Counted from the stretch's first letter, positions 1 to 9,969 are shown. The stretch: DNA of 64,000 nt from Fragilariopsis cylindrus CCMP1102 (GCA_900095095.1 FMBT01000291.1:248001-312000), one strand, 5' to 3'. Program-made: numbers and translations. Notes: generated from the sequence alone by a model not told the origin.

Positions 1-2
1 AC

Positions 3-2111
3 TTGAGTACGGAATACTCCGGTACAAGATCAACATCCATGATGTTCAAGTGGCCAAACGACAAAGGACTCGACGACTACTTCGAGGTTATCGAAGCAGG
101 CGACATAGTGGTGCTCGCTTCTATGCCGGCAGTAATGCCATATGCATTCGGAGCAAAACCAGTGGAAGGAAAGATTGAAGATAGCGCAACTACCTGCGCT
201 GAAATGGACAACAGTATGGGTGAGGGACTGAACTTGAAAGCAGTCTACAACGCAATCCTATTGCTGAAGGAGAACGGTGGTCATTCCTTCCACGTCACCG
301 CAGACGGTGATGATAAAGGAGGAGTGAACTTCACGCTTATCAACAGCGACTTCATCACGAGGATAGGAGGAAGATCGGCATTAAAGGACACCATCTTTGG
401 AAAGATTGACTACCTAGACCGTCGCTCGAGAGACGGGAAGAAGGTCAATTTAGGAGTAACTAAGTGGCAAGATGCATTTGCCATTAAGTGGATCGACGAA
501 AACCCTGAAGAAGCTAAAGCGTACGTGAAGATCAAACCGGTCGGCGGATCTGGGAAGGAAGCGACCACAAGAACAAAAAGGACATCATTCCGGTCGTCGG
601 ACTCTGAGGAGGAAGACTTAGCCAAAGAGACGCCCAAGCGTATCAAGAAAGGTATCTCAAAACCTAGGGCAATCGGCAAGATGGGCCTAGAACTGCTACT
701 TAGCAGCCATGACGATGATGAAACTCTCGTTCCAGGACAGGTCAACGATCTTTTGGAAGGAGGTTTTCAAGCAAAGGAGGATCTAACGAACCAGATGTAC
801 GAAGGTCACCGAGAGGCAAAGATCTTAATCCTTACGGACTACGATCAGAGCGCATATAGGAACTTAGTGCTACCACCCATGACAAAGGTGTTCATGGGAG
901 CATTGCTGAGCGGTCATTGGTCAACGGTCGACCCTTACGCCGACAAGAAAGGATCTCTATCGCTAGGTGCATACTTCCCGCTGGAAGATCAGGCTAGGAA
1001 GACCATCGAGGATAACATCGACGAAGCGCAGGCTGACATCGACGTGGAGCAAGCAACCCACAATCGTACGAAGATTCAAACCACTCTTCACAAATCATGG
1101 GCTTTCAAGAACATGTGGCAGCTAGTTACGGCGCTGAAAGGCTTCAATGCGGAGCTTCTCATCGCATCGAAAAAGTGCAAGATACGGAAGGATACAGCCT
1201 TGGACAGCACAACCAAACCTTTATTGTGTCTATATAACGAGGTTATCATCAGCACAATGGAAAGCAAAAAAGGGATTGATTGGTACAAAGGTTTCAAATC
1301 GGACCACAGTCACCTCGCAGTATCTATAGCACACAAGATCGGTGCCTGCCTCGCTAAAATATGCAACGGAGCATTCGACTACAGCACCAATTTAGCAGCT
1401 CAGAATGGTACGATGCCCGCAGAGGACTCGGAATTCATGAGAGGATTGGCGAACTATTCGCAATTCCATACCATGTTCCAGGAACTAGTACAAGGAGGTG
1501 ACGTGGGTGCATTTGGACATGCAACCACGCTCTACAAGATAGCTTTCCCCACACCACCACCAAGTAATGGAGGGGGAGGAGGCCGAAACCAAGGAGGAGG
1601 CAGCGGCAGAAACGGCAATGTCCAACAGCAACAAGCTGGTGGTCGGGGAAGAGGAGGAAGAGGAGGTGGTGGAGGCGGTAGAGGCCAAGGAGAGGCCACC
1701 ACTAACCTTCATAACAATCCATCGGGCCTTACAGCACCAAAGCTCTTTGTCAGGAGCAACACGGGAGGGGAACTCAGTTTCAGGGATATCAGATTCCCAT
1801 CCGTCAGATGCAACGGAAATGTGGGCTTCCTCTGCAGAGCAGCTCACATAGTAGGCATGAACTGCACCAGGCCACAGTGCAGATTCTTGCACCTTCCTGT
1901 AAATGGTTTAGAAGCACTGGACACGATAGGAAGGGAGAGGGTAAACCTCTGCATACGCAACTCGACCGCACTCGACCATGTCAGAGGGCAGCAAGCTCCT
2001 ACCGCAACAGGCGCAGGTACCGGAGGAACAGCAGCGAGTGGCGCAACTGTACCACCGGGAGGGGGAGCATCAGTAATCAGCAACATTACGGGTACGTCCA
2101 CTCCAAACTGA
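3..2111 (+). CDS. Retrotransposon ORF1, Gag-like nucleic-acid-binding protein (5'-partial)
   Basis: The frame is open from the left edge with no ATG at its start, so the true N-terminus lies upstream. Features in order (residues counted from base 3): a charged region with an RSSDSEEED acidic patch near residue 200; a largely alpha-helical-looking centre; a Gly/Arg/Gln-rich RGG segment around residues 520-565; and a C-terminal CCCH-like zinc finger, C-x9-C-x4-C-x3-H, starting at about residue 611. RGG boxes and a terminal zinc finger fit a Gag-type RNA-packaging role. The assignment rests on position before RT-RNase H and these motifs, not on a recognised Gag fold. Confidence 0.75.
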   Translation: MSTEYSGTRSTSMMFKWPNDKGLDDYFEVIEAGDIVVLASMPAVMPYAFGAKPVEGKIEDSATTCAEMDNSMGEGLNLKAVYNAILLLKENGGHSFHVTADGDDKGGVNFTLINSDFITRIGGRSALKDTIFGKIDYLDRRSRDGKKVNLGVTKWQDAFAIKWIDENPEEAKAYVKIKPVGGSGKEATTRTKRTSFRSSDSEEEDLAKETPKRIKKGISKPRAIGKMGLELLLSSHDDDETLVPGQVNDLLEGGFQAKEDLTNQMYEGHREAKILILTDYDQSAYRNLVLPPMTKVFMGALLSGHWSTVDPYADKKGSLSLGAYFPLEDQARKTIEDNIDEAQADIDVEQATHNRTKIQTTLHKSWAFKNMWQLVTALKGFNAELLIASKKCKIRKDTALDSTTKPLLCLYNEVIISTMESKKGIDWYKGFKSDHSHLAVSIAHKIGACLAKICNGAFDYSTNLAAQNGTMPAEDSEFMRGLANYSQFHTMFQELVQGGDVGAFGHATTLYKIAFPTPPPSNGGGGGRNQGGGSGRNGNVQQQQAGGRGRGGRGGGGGGRGQGEATTNLHNNPSGLTAPKLFVRSNTGGELSFRDIRFPSVRCNGNVGFLCRAAHIVGMNCTRPQCRFLHLPVNGLEALDTIGRERVNLCIRNSTALDHVRGQQAPTATGAGTGGTAASGATVPPGGGASVISNITGTSTPN

Positions 2112-2112
2112 G

Positions 2113-2201
2113 GTAGATAAAGAAGTACTACAACCACTCGAATAAGAGCTGTAGATAAAAATTGAATGACATGTTTTGTTCTTGAACAAAATGTAGATAA
2201 A
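2113..2201 (+). repeat. Three direct GTAGATAAA repeats between ORF1 and ORF2
   Basis: GTAGATAAA occurs at 2113, 2151 and 2193 in the short ORF1-ORF2 spacer. The third copy abuts the right edge of the palindromic inverted-repeat copy. Function is unknown; candidates are an internal promoter, translation re-initiation, or part of a structured replication signal. Confidence 0.7.
2159..2194 (+). repeat. Internal inverted repeat, copy A, with palindromic core
   Basis: This 36-base segment matches the reverse complement of 5401-5436 with two mismatches. Its core TTTTGTTC-TT-GAACAAAA has perfect 8-bp arms around a 2-bp centre, the symmetry expected of a tyrosine-recombinase site or an RNA hairpin. 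It lies in the ORF1-ORF2 spacer. Confidence 0.85.
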
Positions 2202-2290
2202 ATTGTTATTAAAAAAGAACGTATATATAAAAAGATCACTCACATACATATTTGTACTCATTATAAACACTGATTATAGACAATATTGTA

Positions 2291-5200
2291 GTGAGCATTA
2301 AGGAACGAGACGAAACTCTCGAAGACAAACATAAAAGGCACTCGAACTGGTCGAGTAGAACGAAAGGACTACACCGTCTACAACAGTTCGGAAGGGATAT
2401 GACAAGACAAGTCTCCACACTTGGCCACATCCCGAAGCACATAATCCAAGCTTTCCCAAGCAAACAGAAAAATGTGTCAACTAGCGCAAGTCTCGTATCG
2501 AGAATCTTAAGATCAGATACGGCCGTGTTACGAATGGGAATGGTATCGAAACATGTTTTAACGAAGAAACATAAAGCAACGTTCCGGCACCCAAAGAGGT
2601 TAGTGAAAGTAGCGACAATATTGGAAAAACAAGCAAGTCTGCAGAAAAAACAAGTATTGGCAGCACAAGTCGTACGAGCGGCCAGCATAGCGAATACACC
2701 GCCTTCTATTGCTAGAAAAATGGTAGAAAAATTATCACGAGGTATGAGATCAGACCACACCATGCTCAATTCCATCAAGAAGACGCTGGTAAAAGACAGA
2801 AAGGAAATATTCGCAGTGAAACAACTGCCTAAAGGTATTTCTCCAGAGAAAACATACCCGTCTCCTACGAACCTCCTAAAAAGGAGAGCATTCGGTAAGC
2901 CTATGTTGTCAAAATCGTACTGTGTGACCCCCTCGTTGTGGCATGTTGCAATAATTGTATGGAAAAATGTTTGTCCTTTGGTATCCCTAGAACTAGCAAT
3001 CGCACTAGGAAGACAAGGAACTGCTATGCTGAAGAGAATGAGGGAACTAAAACGAGTAGATTTCTCGGCCCTGCAAATCATACCACTGGATTGGAACTAC
3101 GAGGAAGATAACGAGGCAGACGCACTATTGATCAGAAGAAACAAAAGAACGCTGCACGATGCATGCTTACTTCACTATAGCATGGACACAGAGGCAGTAC
3201 AACGATTCTGTGGAGGCAGATGGCTGGGAGAGCACAGGCGTACGTTGGAAATGCTCAAAGTTATGACCCACATCCTTCCAGACGAAATGTTCTTGGGACT
3301 GGGAGCAGGTCTAATCGACGGCGTCCCGAACTGCATGTACGGCGACGTACCAAATGAAGAACTGATGGCTAATTTAGCGACAGAAAATCTACCAGGAGCA
3401 ATGAGAAAACCAGCTCTGATTAACAAAGCCATCAAGAAGGAGGAAGTAAATCATCTCTCAATGACATTCGATAGAAAATTTGCACTGTTTACGCCAGACA
3501 TTGGCATCATAAAACTCGGTATAATTGAAAAAGAGGGTAAGAAAAGCAGAATGTACCGACACGGCAGAAGAATTACAGAAGATATAATACAACCTATCAA
3601 CAAAATATGCGATGTTAAAAAAACAGAACCAAGAGTGAAATATGGCACTGTTTTGAAAGACCACTGCCAATATCTATGGAGCATAGCAGCTCACTACCCA
3701 GGCCAGGCCATTGACCTATACGATGACGATGTTTCGGGAGCATTCCCTCAACAGGTATTCTCGCCAGGGTTAGCAAAAGCCAACGTCAGTTTACACGAGG
3801 ATATAATGATACTCTCAGTGGCACTACATTTCGGAGGAAACTTCGGACCAGCAAGTTGGGAATCAATCAGCGACGGTAGATCATATCTAGCCACATGGTT
3901 GTACCGCCACTGTACATATCAGACAGAGTTGAACAAAGAATCCCTGGATATGATGGTATTCCCTAATGATACAGCGGGAACGCACGAGGCAGAACGGTGC
4001 ATCATCAGACCAACAATCGATGAGCACACATTAAAAGTGAGACAACACAATAAGTTCATCCCACAAGCACGTATGTTCGTCGACGACCTCTTAACAGCAG
4101 GTCCCCGAATCGAAACATCCGAAGTAACGAAAGATGGTTGCAACATGAAACAACTGGTCGCAGCAAGCATAGAAAGTGGCTACCTAATGATAGGCTGCCC
4201 GGGCCCAATACAAAAGCCGCTCTTGCCCCCAACAATGTCATGGGACAAGATGGTAGACAGAGCCATAGGCGTACAACGCATAGCACTGGGCATATTGTTT
4301 CTAACAACGACACTAGAACTAACGCTTGAAAACTACAAAGTGCTACGGCTTCTGCACATAATCCGCGACGTATGGGCACGAAAACGAAAAGGCTTTACAG
4401 CTATCGACGCGGCCAGGTTAATAGGCAACGTCATTGCCTGCGTACAAGTATGCCCATGGTTGCAGTGGTGTCTCCACCACCTCATGGAAGAACTGAAAAC
4501 GCTTCTTCGTACCAACGCAAAACGATTGCAAAGGAAAGTCCACTACCGGGACCTATTTGCAGAAAAAGACGAAAAATGGCTAGACCCAAAAGGTAAATCG
4601 TACGCAAGATACATTCTCCTGAATCGGTCTTACATGAACGAAATCTGGAACTGTGACAGCACCACGTTCTTTTCAATAGGAGTAAGGGAGGAGGTCGACT
4701 ACATCGAGACAGCGTGTACAGAACACTTATCGGGCGAATTCCCATGGAGGAAACCGATCAGCCATATAGTAGACAGAGCACCAGACGCAAAAATGCGACA
4801 GGATGCATCAACGAAATGGGGAGCAGGAGGTTACTGCGCAGAATTGAACTACTGGTGGCAAATACCGTGGTCAGACTTCGGAAAAGAAGTTGAGGAAGGA
4901 ATCAAGAATAAAACGATCCACATCAACGTCCTCGAATTGGTTGCCATAGTTATTAACTACTTCGCTGCAGCCTGTGCCTTCGAAGAGAAAACGATGGCCT
5001 TACAGCCAAGGGTACACTGCGGAGGAGATAACACCTCGTCAATCGCATGGTACATGAAATTCTCGAACCCAAACCCAAGAGCAAGAAGATTAACAAGAAT
5101 AATGGCAGAAGGCCACAAGCATACCACTTTGGGCATGGATTGCGAATACTGGGCAGGAAAAATGAACTACTTCGCAGATGCAATTAGCAGGGGACTGCCA

Positions 5201-5467
5201 AAGGACACCATGCACAGATTGTTCAAAAAGATATGCCCAACTAACGAAGAATGTCGTTCTTGTCTACAGGTGCCCTCGTCGGTGGAATATCTGCACTTAA
5301 AACGTTACCTATTAAAGCCAGAATTCATTTCGAGGCTCGTTTCAGCCCTATTGCTAAAAAATACGGTTACAGAACACAATCTCAACGGAGGAAGATCAGG
5401 ACATTTTGTTCAAGGACAAAACATTTCATTCAATTTCTCGAACGATTGGAAATGGACATCACCCTGA
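2291..5467 (+). CDS. Retrotransposon ORF2: reverse transcriptase and RNase H
   Basis: Copies element RNA into DNA and degrades the RNA strand. RT motif A reads YDDDVSGAFPQ (about residues 477-487 counted from 2291) and the catalytic box is FVDD with the Asp pair at about 598-599. RNase H follows with D838 (RQDAST), a Glu in NVLELVAIV, D913 (CGGDNTSS) and D963 (FADAISRG), so all acidic residues are present. After RNase H there is only a short Cys-containing tail and no methyltransferase domain. No ATG starts the frame near 2291; the first in-frame ATG is near 2399, so initiation may be non-AUG or downstream. The 3' end overlaps the recombinase ORF in another frame. Confidence 0.92.
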   Translation: MSIKERDETLEDKHKRHSNWSSRTKGLHRLQQFGRDMTRQVSTLGHIPKHIIQAFPSKQKNVSTSASLVSRILRSDTAVLRMGMVSKHVLTKKHKATFRHPKRLVKVATILEKQASLQKKQVLAAQVVRAASIANTPPSIARKMVEKLSRGMRSDHTMLNSIKKTLVKDRKEIFAVKQLPKGISPEKTYPSPTNLLKRRAFGKPMLSKSYCVTPSLWHVAIIVWKNVCPLVSLELAIALGRQGTAMLKRMRELKRVDFSALQIIPLDWNYEEDNEADALLIRRNKRTLHDACLLHYSMDTEAVQRFCGGRWLGEHRRTLEMLKVMTHILPDEMFLGLGAGLIDGVPNCMYGDVPNEELMANLATENLPGAMRKPALINKAIKKEEVNHLSMTFDRKFALFTPDIGIIKLGIIEKEGKKSRMYRHGRRITEDIIQPINKICDVKKTEPRVKYGTVLKDHCQYLWSIAAHYPGQAIDLYDDDVSGAFPQQVFSPGLAKANVSLHEDIMILSVALHFGGNFGPASWESISDGRSYLATWLYRHCTYQTELNKESLDMMVFPNDTAGTHEAERCIIRPTIDEHTLKVRQHNKFIPQARMFVDDLLTAGPRIETSEVTKDGCNMKQLVAASIESGYLMIGCPGPIQKPLLPPTMSWDKMVDRAIGVQRIALGILFLTTTLELTLENYKVLRLLHIIRDVWARKRKGFTAIDAARLIGNVIACVQVCPWLQWCLHHLMEELKTLLRTNAKRLQRKVHYRDLFAEKDEKWLDPKGKSYARYILLNRSYMNEIWNCDSTTFFSIGVREEVDYIETACTEHLSGEFPWRKPISHIVDRAPDAKMRQDASTKWGAGGYCAELNYWWQIPWSDFGKEVEEGIKNKTIHINVLELVAIVINYFAAACAFEEKTMALQPRVHCGGDNTSSIAWYMKFSNPNPRARRLTRIMAEGHKHTTLGMDCEYWAGKMNYFADAISRGLPKDTMHRLFKKICPTNEECRSCLQVPSSVEYLHLKRYLLKPEFISRLVSALLLKNTVTEHNLNGGRSGHFVQGQNISFNFSNDWKWTSP

Positions 5468-6528
5468 AGTCTTATGACGAAACGACACAGACGCTGATAG
5501 CAGTCATGTACTTGGCCGATCTAGCAGACGGAGATACATGTAATAACGTCAAGGTTATGAAAAGTACACTTGAAGGGTATATGAAAGCAATGGCACAATA
5601 CACCCAGTTACCAGAACACGCAGGAAGAGACATCCGGCGAGAACCACAGAATAACAAAGAACCGTACCAATGGGAAGAGCACCCACTGATCCGATCGATA
5701 TACCAAGACACAAAAAGGTGGCAAGGTAAAACGAATCGAAAAGATCCATTGACCAGAAAAATGGTCTCGTACATCAAGGATATAGGAAAGACAAAACACG
5801 AAGACAACTTCCACACGGCGTTAGCAGATTGGCTTATAGTCATACTATACGCGGGATACAGAGGGATAGAATGGATACAAGAAAAAGATCCGGTAAAACA
5901 CAAAGGTTTTAGAGTATACGAACAACCAGTTAAACACACAACTAATATGGTCTATGCAAAGTGCATAGAAGACTGGGATTTCGTGGACAAAGATGGAAGA
6001 ACCATCGGAAGTCCTCTGACGACGGATCCAAGCACAATAGCAGCATCAGGAGATACATTCCGATTCCAGAAGAATCCAAATCTTCATGGCACAAGAATAG
6101 AGTTCCTTTCGACACCAAACGATGCCGAATTTTGCCCAACGCTTGCTAAACTGAGAATATTAAAGAGACACGAACGTCTTGGCATGCGAGCAGAAGAGCC
6201 ACTCGCGGTCTATAGAAAATACGGAGGCAGTAAGAAAGGCACACACTTCATAAAAGCGGGTGTAGAAAAGAAACTAAACATAGCTGGTAGAGCTTGTTAC
6301 GCAGCAAAAGTTAAATGCAATAGATTCAGCTTGAAATGGACATGCCACAGCGGGCGCATAGGAGCCACAGCACTTCTATTCGCGCTGCATCGTGACCCTC
6401 TTCTAATTAAAAACAGACTGAGATGGGAGTCGGACAAATTCGAAGTATACATTCGACATACACCCATACTCGCAAGGTTGCATGCAGAAGCAGGTGCAAC
6501 TAACATCGATGCATACATCGAAGAATAA
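5251..6528 (+). CDS. Retrotransposon ORF3: tyrosine recombinase
   Basis: Catalyses integration of the circular DNA intermediate. The 425-residue protein begins with ATG inside ORF2. Catalytic residues are visible: R204 in AGYRGIEW, H366-x-x-R369 in TCHSGRIGATALL, and Y400 in EVYIRHTP. These match the R...HxxR...Y signature of phage-integrase-fold recombinases. The N-terminal 60 residues are encoded in the stretch that also encodes the ORF2 C-terminus and carries inverted repeat copy B. Length and position are as in DIRS elements. Confidence 0.92.
   Translation: MSFLSTGALVGGISALKTLPIKARIHFEARFSPIAKKYGYRTQSQRRKIRTFCSRTKHFIQFLERLEMDITLKSYDETTQTLIAVMYLADLADGDTCNNVKVMKSTLEGYMKAMAQYTQLPEHAGRDIRREPQNNKEPYQWEEHPLIRSIYQDTKRWQGKTNRKDPLTRKMVSYIKDIGKTKHEDNFHTALADWLIVILYAGYRGIEWIQEKDPVKHKGFRVYEQPVKHTTNMVYAKCIEDWDFVDKDGRTIGSPLTTDPSTIAASGDTFRFQKNPNLHGTRIEFLSTPNDAEFCPTLAKLRILKRHERLGMRAEEPLAVYRKYGGSKKGTHFIKAGVEKKLNIAGRACYAAKVKCNRFSLKWTCHSGRIGATALLFALHRDPLLIKNRLRWESDKFEVYIRHTPILARLHAEAGATNIDAYIEE
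5401..5436 (-). repeat. Internal inverted repeat, copy B, inside the ORF2/ORF3 overlap
   Basis: Reverse-complement match of 2159-2194. This copy is coding in two frames at once (ORF2 C-terminus and ORF3 N-terminus). Copy A, read on the minus strand, would encode almost the same peptide as ORF3 here (TFCSRTKHxIQFL), which shows common origin by inverted duplication. Confidence 0.85.
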
Positions 6529-6637
6529 AGAAAAAGATGCTCTTGGTATTTAGTTTAAAAGGTTAATTTATTATTATAAGACATAAGTTATACAACATTA
6601 ACATTGGATTGGTATAGATGGCATAAAAATGCACATC

Positions 6638-7204
6638 CTAGGCTTCCTCATTCATCTCGCCTTTAGTTGCGTTCATGATAGAATAAAATTTATCGTTAAA
6701 ATAATACTTTTCATCAGTATGAAGAACAAGCATCTTATGCTTCTCAGCCATAGCCAGCGCCGACGCAAAACTAGAGGTAGCGCGTGGGTTGATGCTGTAA
6801 CAACGCTTAAGCTGAGGACGTGTCACAGCACATAGATCCATGCAGACATCTACCACGAGATTAGCACAACTAGGGACAATATCACTGGTGACGTCCTCAT
6901 TGAAGCCGTCGGAAACCAGCAAGCGTGCAACGTTGCTAATATCCAACTTGTAGACACTTTCAGAAGATTCCTTGCAGATACCTTGTAAAGACGTCTCCTG
7001 GACGATCTCTCGGTTAAGAGTCGCTTCTTTACCAGCAGCGGCTTGAGCCAGAGTGAGATGAACATCAGCTTGTTCAACATGGCTTACCCGAGCGGCAGTC
7101 GCCGCGGCTTTCGCAGCTTTATCCTTTGCAATCTTCGCCTTACTTGCGATGCGATGGACAGAAGCAGGAGTACTGGGAGACTTGGGATTTTTAAAAGGAG
7201 ACAT
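6638..7204 (-). CDS. Uncharacterised 188-residue protein convergent with the retroelement
   Basis: ATG at 7204, TAG at 6638-6640; only 109 bases separate it from the recombinase stop. The N-terminal third is Ala/Lys-rich and probably helical, with AKDKAAKAAATAARV near residues 25-40. The C-terminal half is mixed alpha/beta in appearance and has scattered Cys. I recognise no domain. It could be an antisense accessory gene of the retroelement or a host gene next to the insertion. Base composition resembles the element's ORFs more than the AT-rich flank, an impression only. Confidence 0.55.
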   Translation of the reverse strand: MSPFKNPKSPSTPASVHRIASKAKIAKDKAAKAAATAARVSHVEQADVHLTLAQAAAGKEATLNREIVQETSLQGICKESSESVYKLDISNVARLLVSDGFNEDVTSDIVPSCANLVVDVCMDLCAVTRPQLKRCYSINPRATSSFASALAMAEKHKMLVLHTDEKYYFNDKFYSIMNATKGEMNEEA

Positions 7205-8340
7205 GGCAAAAATAAATAAAAGAATAAGATTATAATAATAATAAGCGACAATGGTTTCAACAAGTTCGAAACAAAGTTTTATGAGCTATTGTAAAGAAAA
7301 AAAGAAAAAAAGAATTTCGTATATCACGCTATAACAGCGTATCAACACAAAACTTGAATTAAAAATATTCATTGTTACAAATCGTGGAAGAACACGATAT
7401 GATAAAAAAGTTTAACGGTTACTCCTATTCCGATCACGCGACAAGTTAGTCACACATCGAAATTGGACACCGAATCAAATAATATTTTCAACCGTACAGC
7501 TGCTTTATTTTTTTCTGTACATTGTTTGTTCAGACAGCATGAATGGTTTGGAGAGGATTTCATCCTGGTGGAACAGTGAACTATTCCACAGGGCATTTGT
7601 CATCGAACTGCACATCTGCGCCACCAGGTATTTGGATGGACTTGGAGCCAGGAAGCAAGCCCAGAACCAATCAAGAATTGGAGTTCTGATCTGGCTAACC
7701 TGGACACACTAGTAGGTCCATAGTTTTTGCATTCACTTATACTTTCTTATAGCTAGCATTTGTAGAATACAAATATATATTGGACCAGTGGATCAGTGTG
7801 CATTCAATGACCATTCTTCTTCTCCTAACAATTCAACTGTCTAAACAACAGGGCGAGCTAAGTTAGTCCTCAAGATCCCACGGACAAGGGACTAGGTTGC
7901 ATAAGACCTTTTTCCAACGACAGCCTGCCTGCCGACCATGGATTCCTATAGTATGAGCATAGGACGGCCAGATACCAATCAGATGTTCAAATCTTGTTTC
8001 ACATCCTCTTCTCTCACTTTTCCTTTCTTCATCAACTTGAAACATCAAGATGACGAAGAACGTAGTTTGTAGTTTAGAAAATAAAAATAAGCAGACTCTC
8101 AACTCCAAGTACTATTAATAGCTGTAAAGCAAATTGAATACATTCAACATGAATACCGGCGATACTCTAGGTCGCGTCATTCACTAATAACTCGTGACTT
8201 GTGGCGCGCCAATTTAGAAAGCAAAAATCTGTTGAACCACACAAAAAAATCAAAAAAGTGGGACGACATCGAATCGAAAGAAATAATAATTACAAATAAA
8301 AGCAATCAATCAAAGTAGATTGCTAAAAGAGCCAGATACC
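7205..8340. other. Intergenic, no gene seen
   Basis: A-rich start (poly-A/AAG tracts at 7297-7313), then mixed sequence with no credible ORF. The downstream part should hold the promoter of the RsmB-like gene. No terminal repeat of the retroelement could be recognised. Confidence 0.5.
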
Positions 8341-9969
8341 ATGCCGTCGCAAATGAACCGACATACCTTATTTTCATTACCATCACTATTATGTCTTTTG
8401 TTTGCGGTTTTTGCCTGCATTCTGGAAGAATGCGATGGATTGACGACTAATACTATCACACATCGAGCTGTAGCAGTATTTGCTTTGATGGAAAGTATGA
8501 AACGGAATCAAAAGTTTGCAATACGTGTTCTTGAACAGGACCCAGCATATTTGAATCTAGATCAACGAGATCGTGCCTTTGCTAGAAATTTATTATCGAC
8601 TACAGAACGTAGAATGGGACAAATTGATCAAGTTATAAAAAGTTTTGCTCACAAAAAAGAAGACAAGAAAAAGAATACAAAAATTCGCCCACATGATATT
8701 CTTTGTGAAGCAGCGCTACGGATAGGTGCGACTCAGATTTTATTCCTAGATGTTCCTACATATGCAGCAGTTTCTGAAACAGTAGAAGCATTAAAAAATC
8801 ATCCGAAAGTTAAGGTATCGAAGGCGCAGATAAGTTATGTTAACGCTGTTTTAAGAAATATTGATAGAGAAGGAAAATCTAGACTGGATGCGACCTCAAC
8901 ACTTGCCAACGTAGACACATGGCTTGCTGATCAGTGGATTCAAACGTACGGTAAGGAAACAACAGAGAAAATGGTTGGAGCAGCCATGTCTCAATCTCCG
9001 GTGTTCATCACAGTCAATCATAATCATCAAGACAATTCAGAAACGAAACAGCAGGATACAATTCTTGATAGATCGGAAAGCATTAGGGATGTGTTTACGT
9101 CGATTGCCGGCGAAGAGGAAGACGACGACGACGATATCGAACAAGTAGAAGTAGAAGCAGAACTGCTTCCAATTGGATCTATTAGAATACCCGCCAATGT
9201 TGGTGGAAGTGTATCAAAGTGGCCACTTTATGATGATGGTGCCTGGTGGGTTCAAGATGTTAGCGCAACACTACCAGCAATAGCACTATTCAATAGTTTA
9301 TGCATAAACGGGGGAAAACAGCCAAAAGATATTCACGTTGTAGATCTATGCAGTGCTCCTGGTGGAAAGACAGCACAATTGTGTTCGATGGGTTTTGGTA
9401 AGGTTGATGCCGTAGAAATTAGTAAACGCCGGAGTCGATCACTACATCAAAATCTAAAAAGACTCGGGATGGAAAAGTTGTGCAATGTCTGCGTCGAGGA
9501 TGGGACAAAGTTTCAGCCATACATATCAGAGAACGACGACGGAGTCCAAGGAGTATTGGTGGACGCTCCTTGTAGCGCTACTGGTCTTGGAAGTCGACGT
9601 CCCGATGTCCTTCGAAAGTCAATTAATCTCGATGAACTTATATCAATACAACGAGAACTAGTTGTCCATGCAGCAAATAATATTCTAGATGTTGGAGGTG
9701 TTTTGGTGTACGCAACATGTTCATTATTGAAACAAGAAGGGGAGGATCAAGTCGATTGGTTACTCTCTCAAGATGTGACAGGGAAAGATGAAAATACGGA
9801 ACTATTATCCAGCACATTAGAGACTATACCTTTTGAAGTCGGAGAAATACCTGGATTCGATGATTGTATTGATGAAAAGGGTTGGCTTCGGGTTATACCA
9901 GGCGTTCTTCCTGGGTCACTGCAATTTTGTGACGGTTTTTTTGTAGCTAGAATGAGGAAAATAGCATAA
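8341..9969 (+). CDS. rsmB: 16S rRNA (cytosine-C5) methyltransferase, RsmB/NSUN type, probably plastid
   Basis: Methylates a cytosine C5 in small-subunit rRNA using AdoMet. After an N-terminal hydrophobic stretch (LFSLPSLLCLLFAVFACIL) comes a NusB-like helical domain (about residues 30-185; RPHDILCEAALRIGATQI, YVNAVLRNI) and then the Rossmann methyltransferase. The AdoMet loop DLCSAPGGKTAQL is followed by the two family cysteines, C411 in DAPCSATGLGSRRPDV and C460 in YATCSLL. NusB plus methyltransferase is the RsmB architecture. An acidic insertion (EEEDDDDDIEQ) interrupts the linker. ATG 8341 is preceded by ACC; a second ATG is at 8353. The signal-peptide-like start fits secretory-route plastid import, although no clear AF motif is present. 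Confidence 0.9.
   Translation: MPSQMNRHTLFSLPSLLCLLFAVFACILEECDGLTTNTITHRAVAVFALMESMKRNQKFAIRVLEQDPAYLNLDQRDRAFARNLLSTTERRMGQIDQVIKSFAHKKEDKKKNTKIRPHDILCEAALRIGATQILFLDVPTYAAVSETVEALKNHPKVKVSKAQISYVNAVLRNIDREGKSRLDATSTLANVDTWLADQWIQTYGKETTEKMVGAAMSQSPVFITVNHNHQDNSETKQQDTILDRSESIRDVFTSIAGEEEDDDDDIEQVEVEAELLPIGSIRIPANVGGSVSKWPLYDDGAWWVQDVSATLPAIALFNSLCINGGKQPKDIHVVDLCSAPGGKTAQLCSMGFGKVDAVEISKRRSRSLHQNLKRLGMEKLCNVCVEDGTKFQPYISENDDGVQGVLVDAPCSATGLGSRRPDVLRKSINLDELISIQRELVVHAANNILDVGGVLVYATCSLLKQEGEDQVDWLLSQDVTGKDENTELLSSTLETIPFEVGEIPGFDDCIDEKGWLRVIPGVLPGSLQFCDGFFVARMRKIA

Larger units (their letters stand above)
1..6600 (+). mobile_element. DIRS-like tyrosine-recombinase retrotransposon (5' end outside window)
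   Basis: Three long same-strand ORFs in the order Gag-like, reverse transcriptase-RNase H and tyrosine recombinase define a DIRS-order element, which integrates with a tyrosine recombinase instead of a DDE integrase. The last two ORFs overlap by 217 bases, a known DIRS arrangement. No methyltransferase domain is seen after RNase H, unlike classic DIRS1/PAT. All three frames are open, so the copy may be young. A 36-bp inverted repeat pair (2159-2194 and 5401-5436) is internal. The left end is missing and the right boundary is not defined: it could lie just after 6528 or beyond the convergent ORF at 6638-7204. Confidence 0.85.

Noticed and set aside
410-2270. Minus-strand and alternative-frame ORFs across the Gag-like region
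   Set aside because: They are shadows of ORF1 and its spacer; only the one containing inverted repeat copy A carries information, and that is explained by the repeat.
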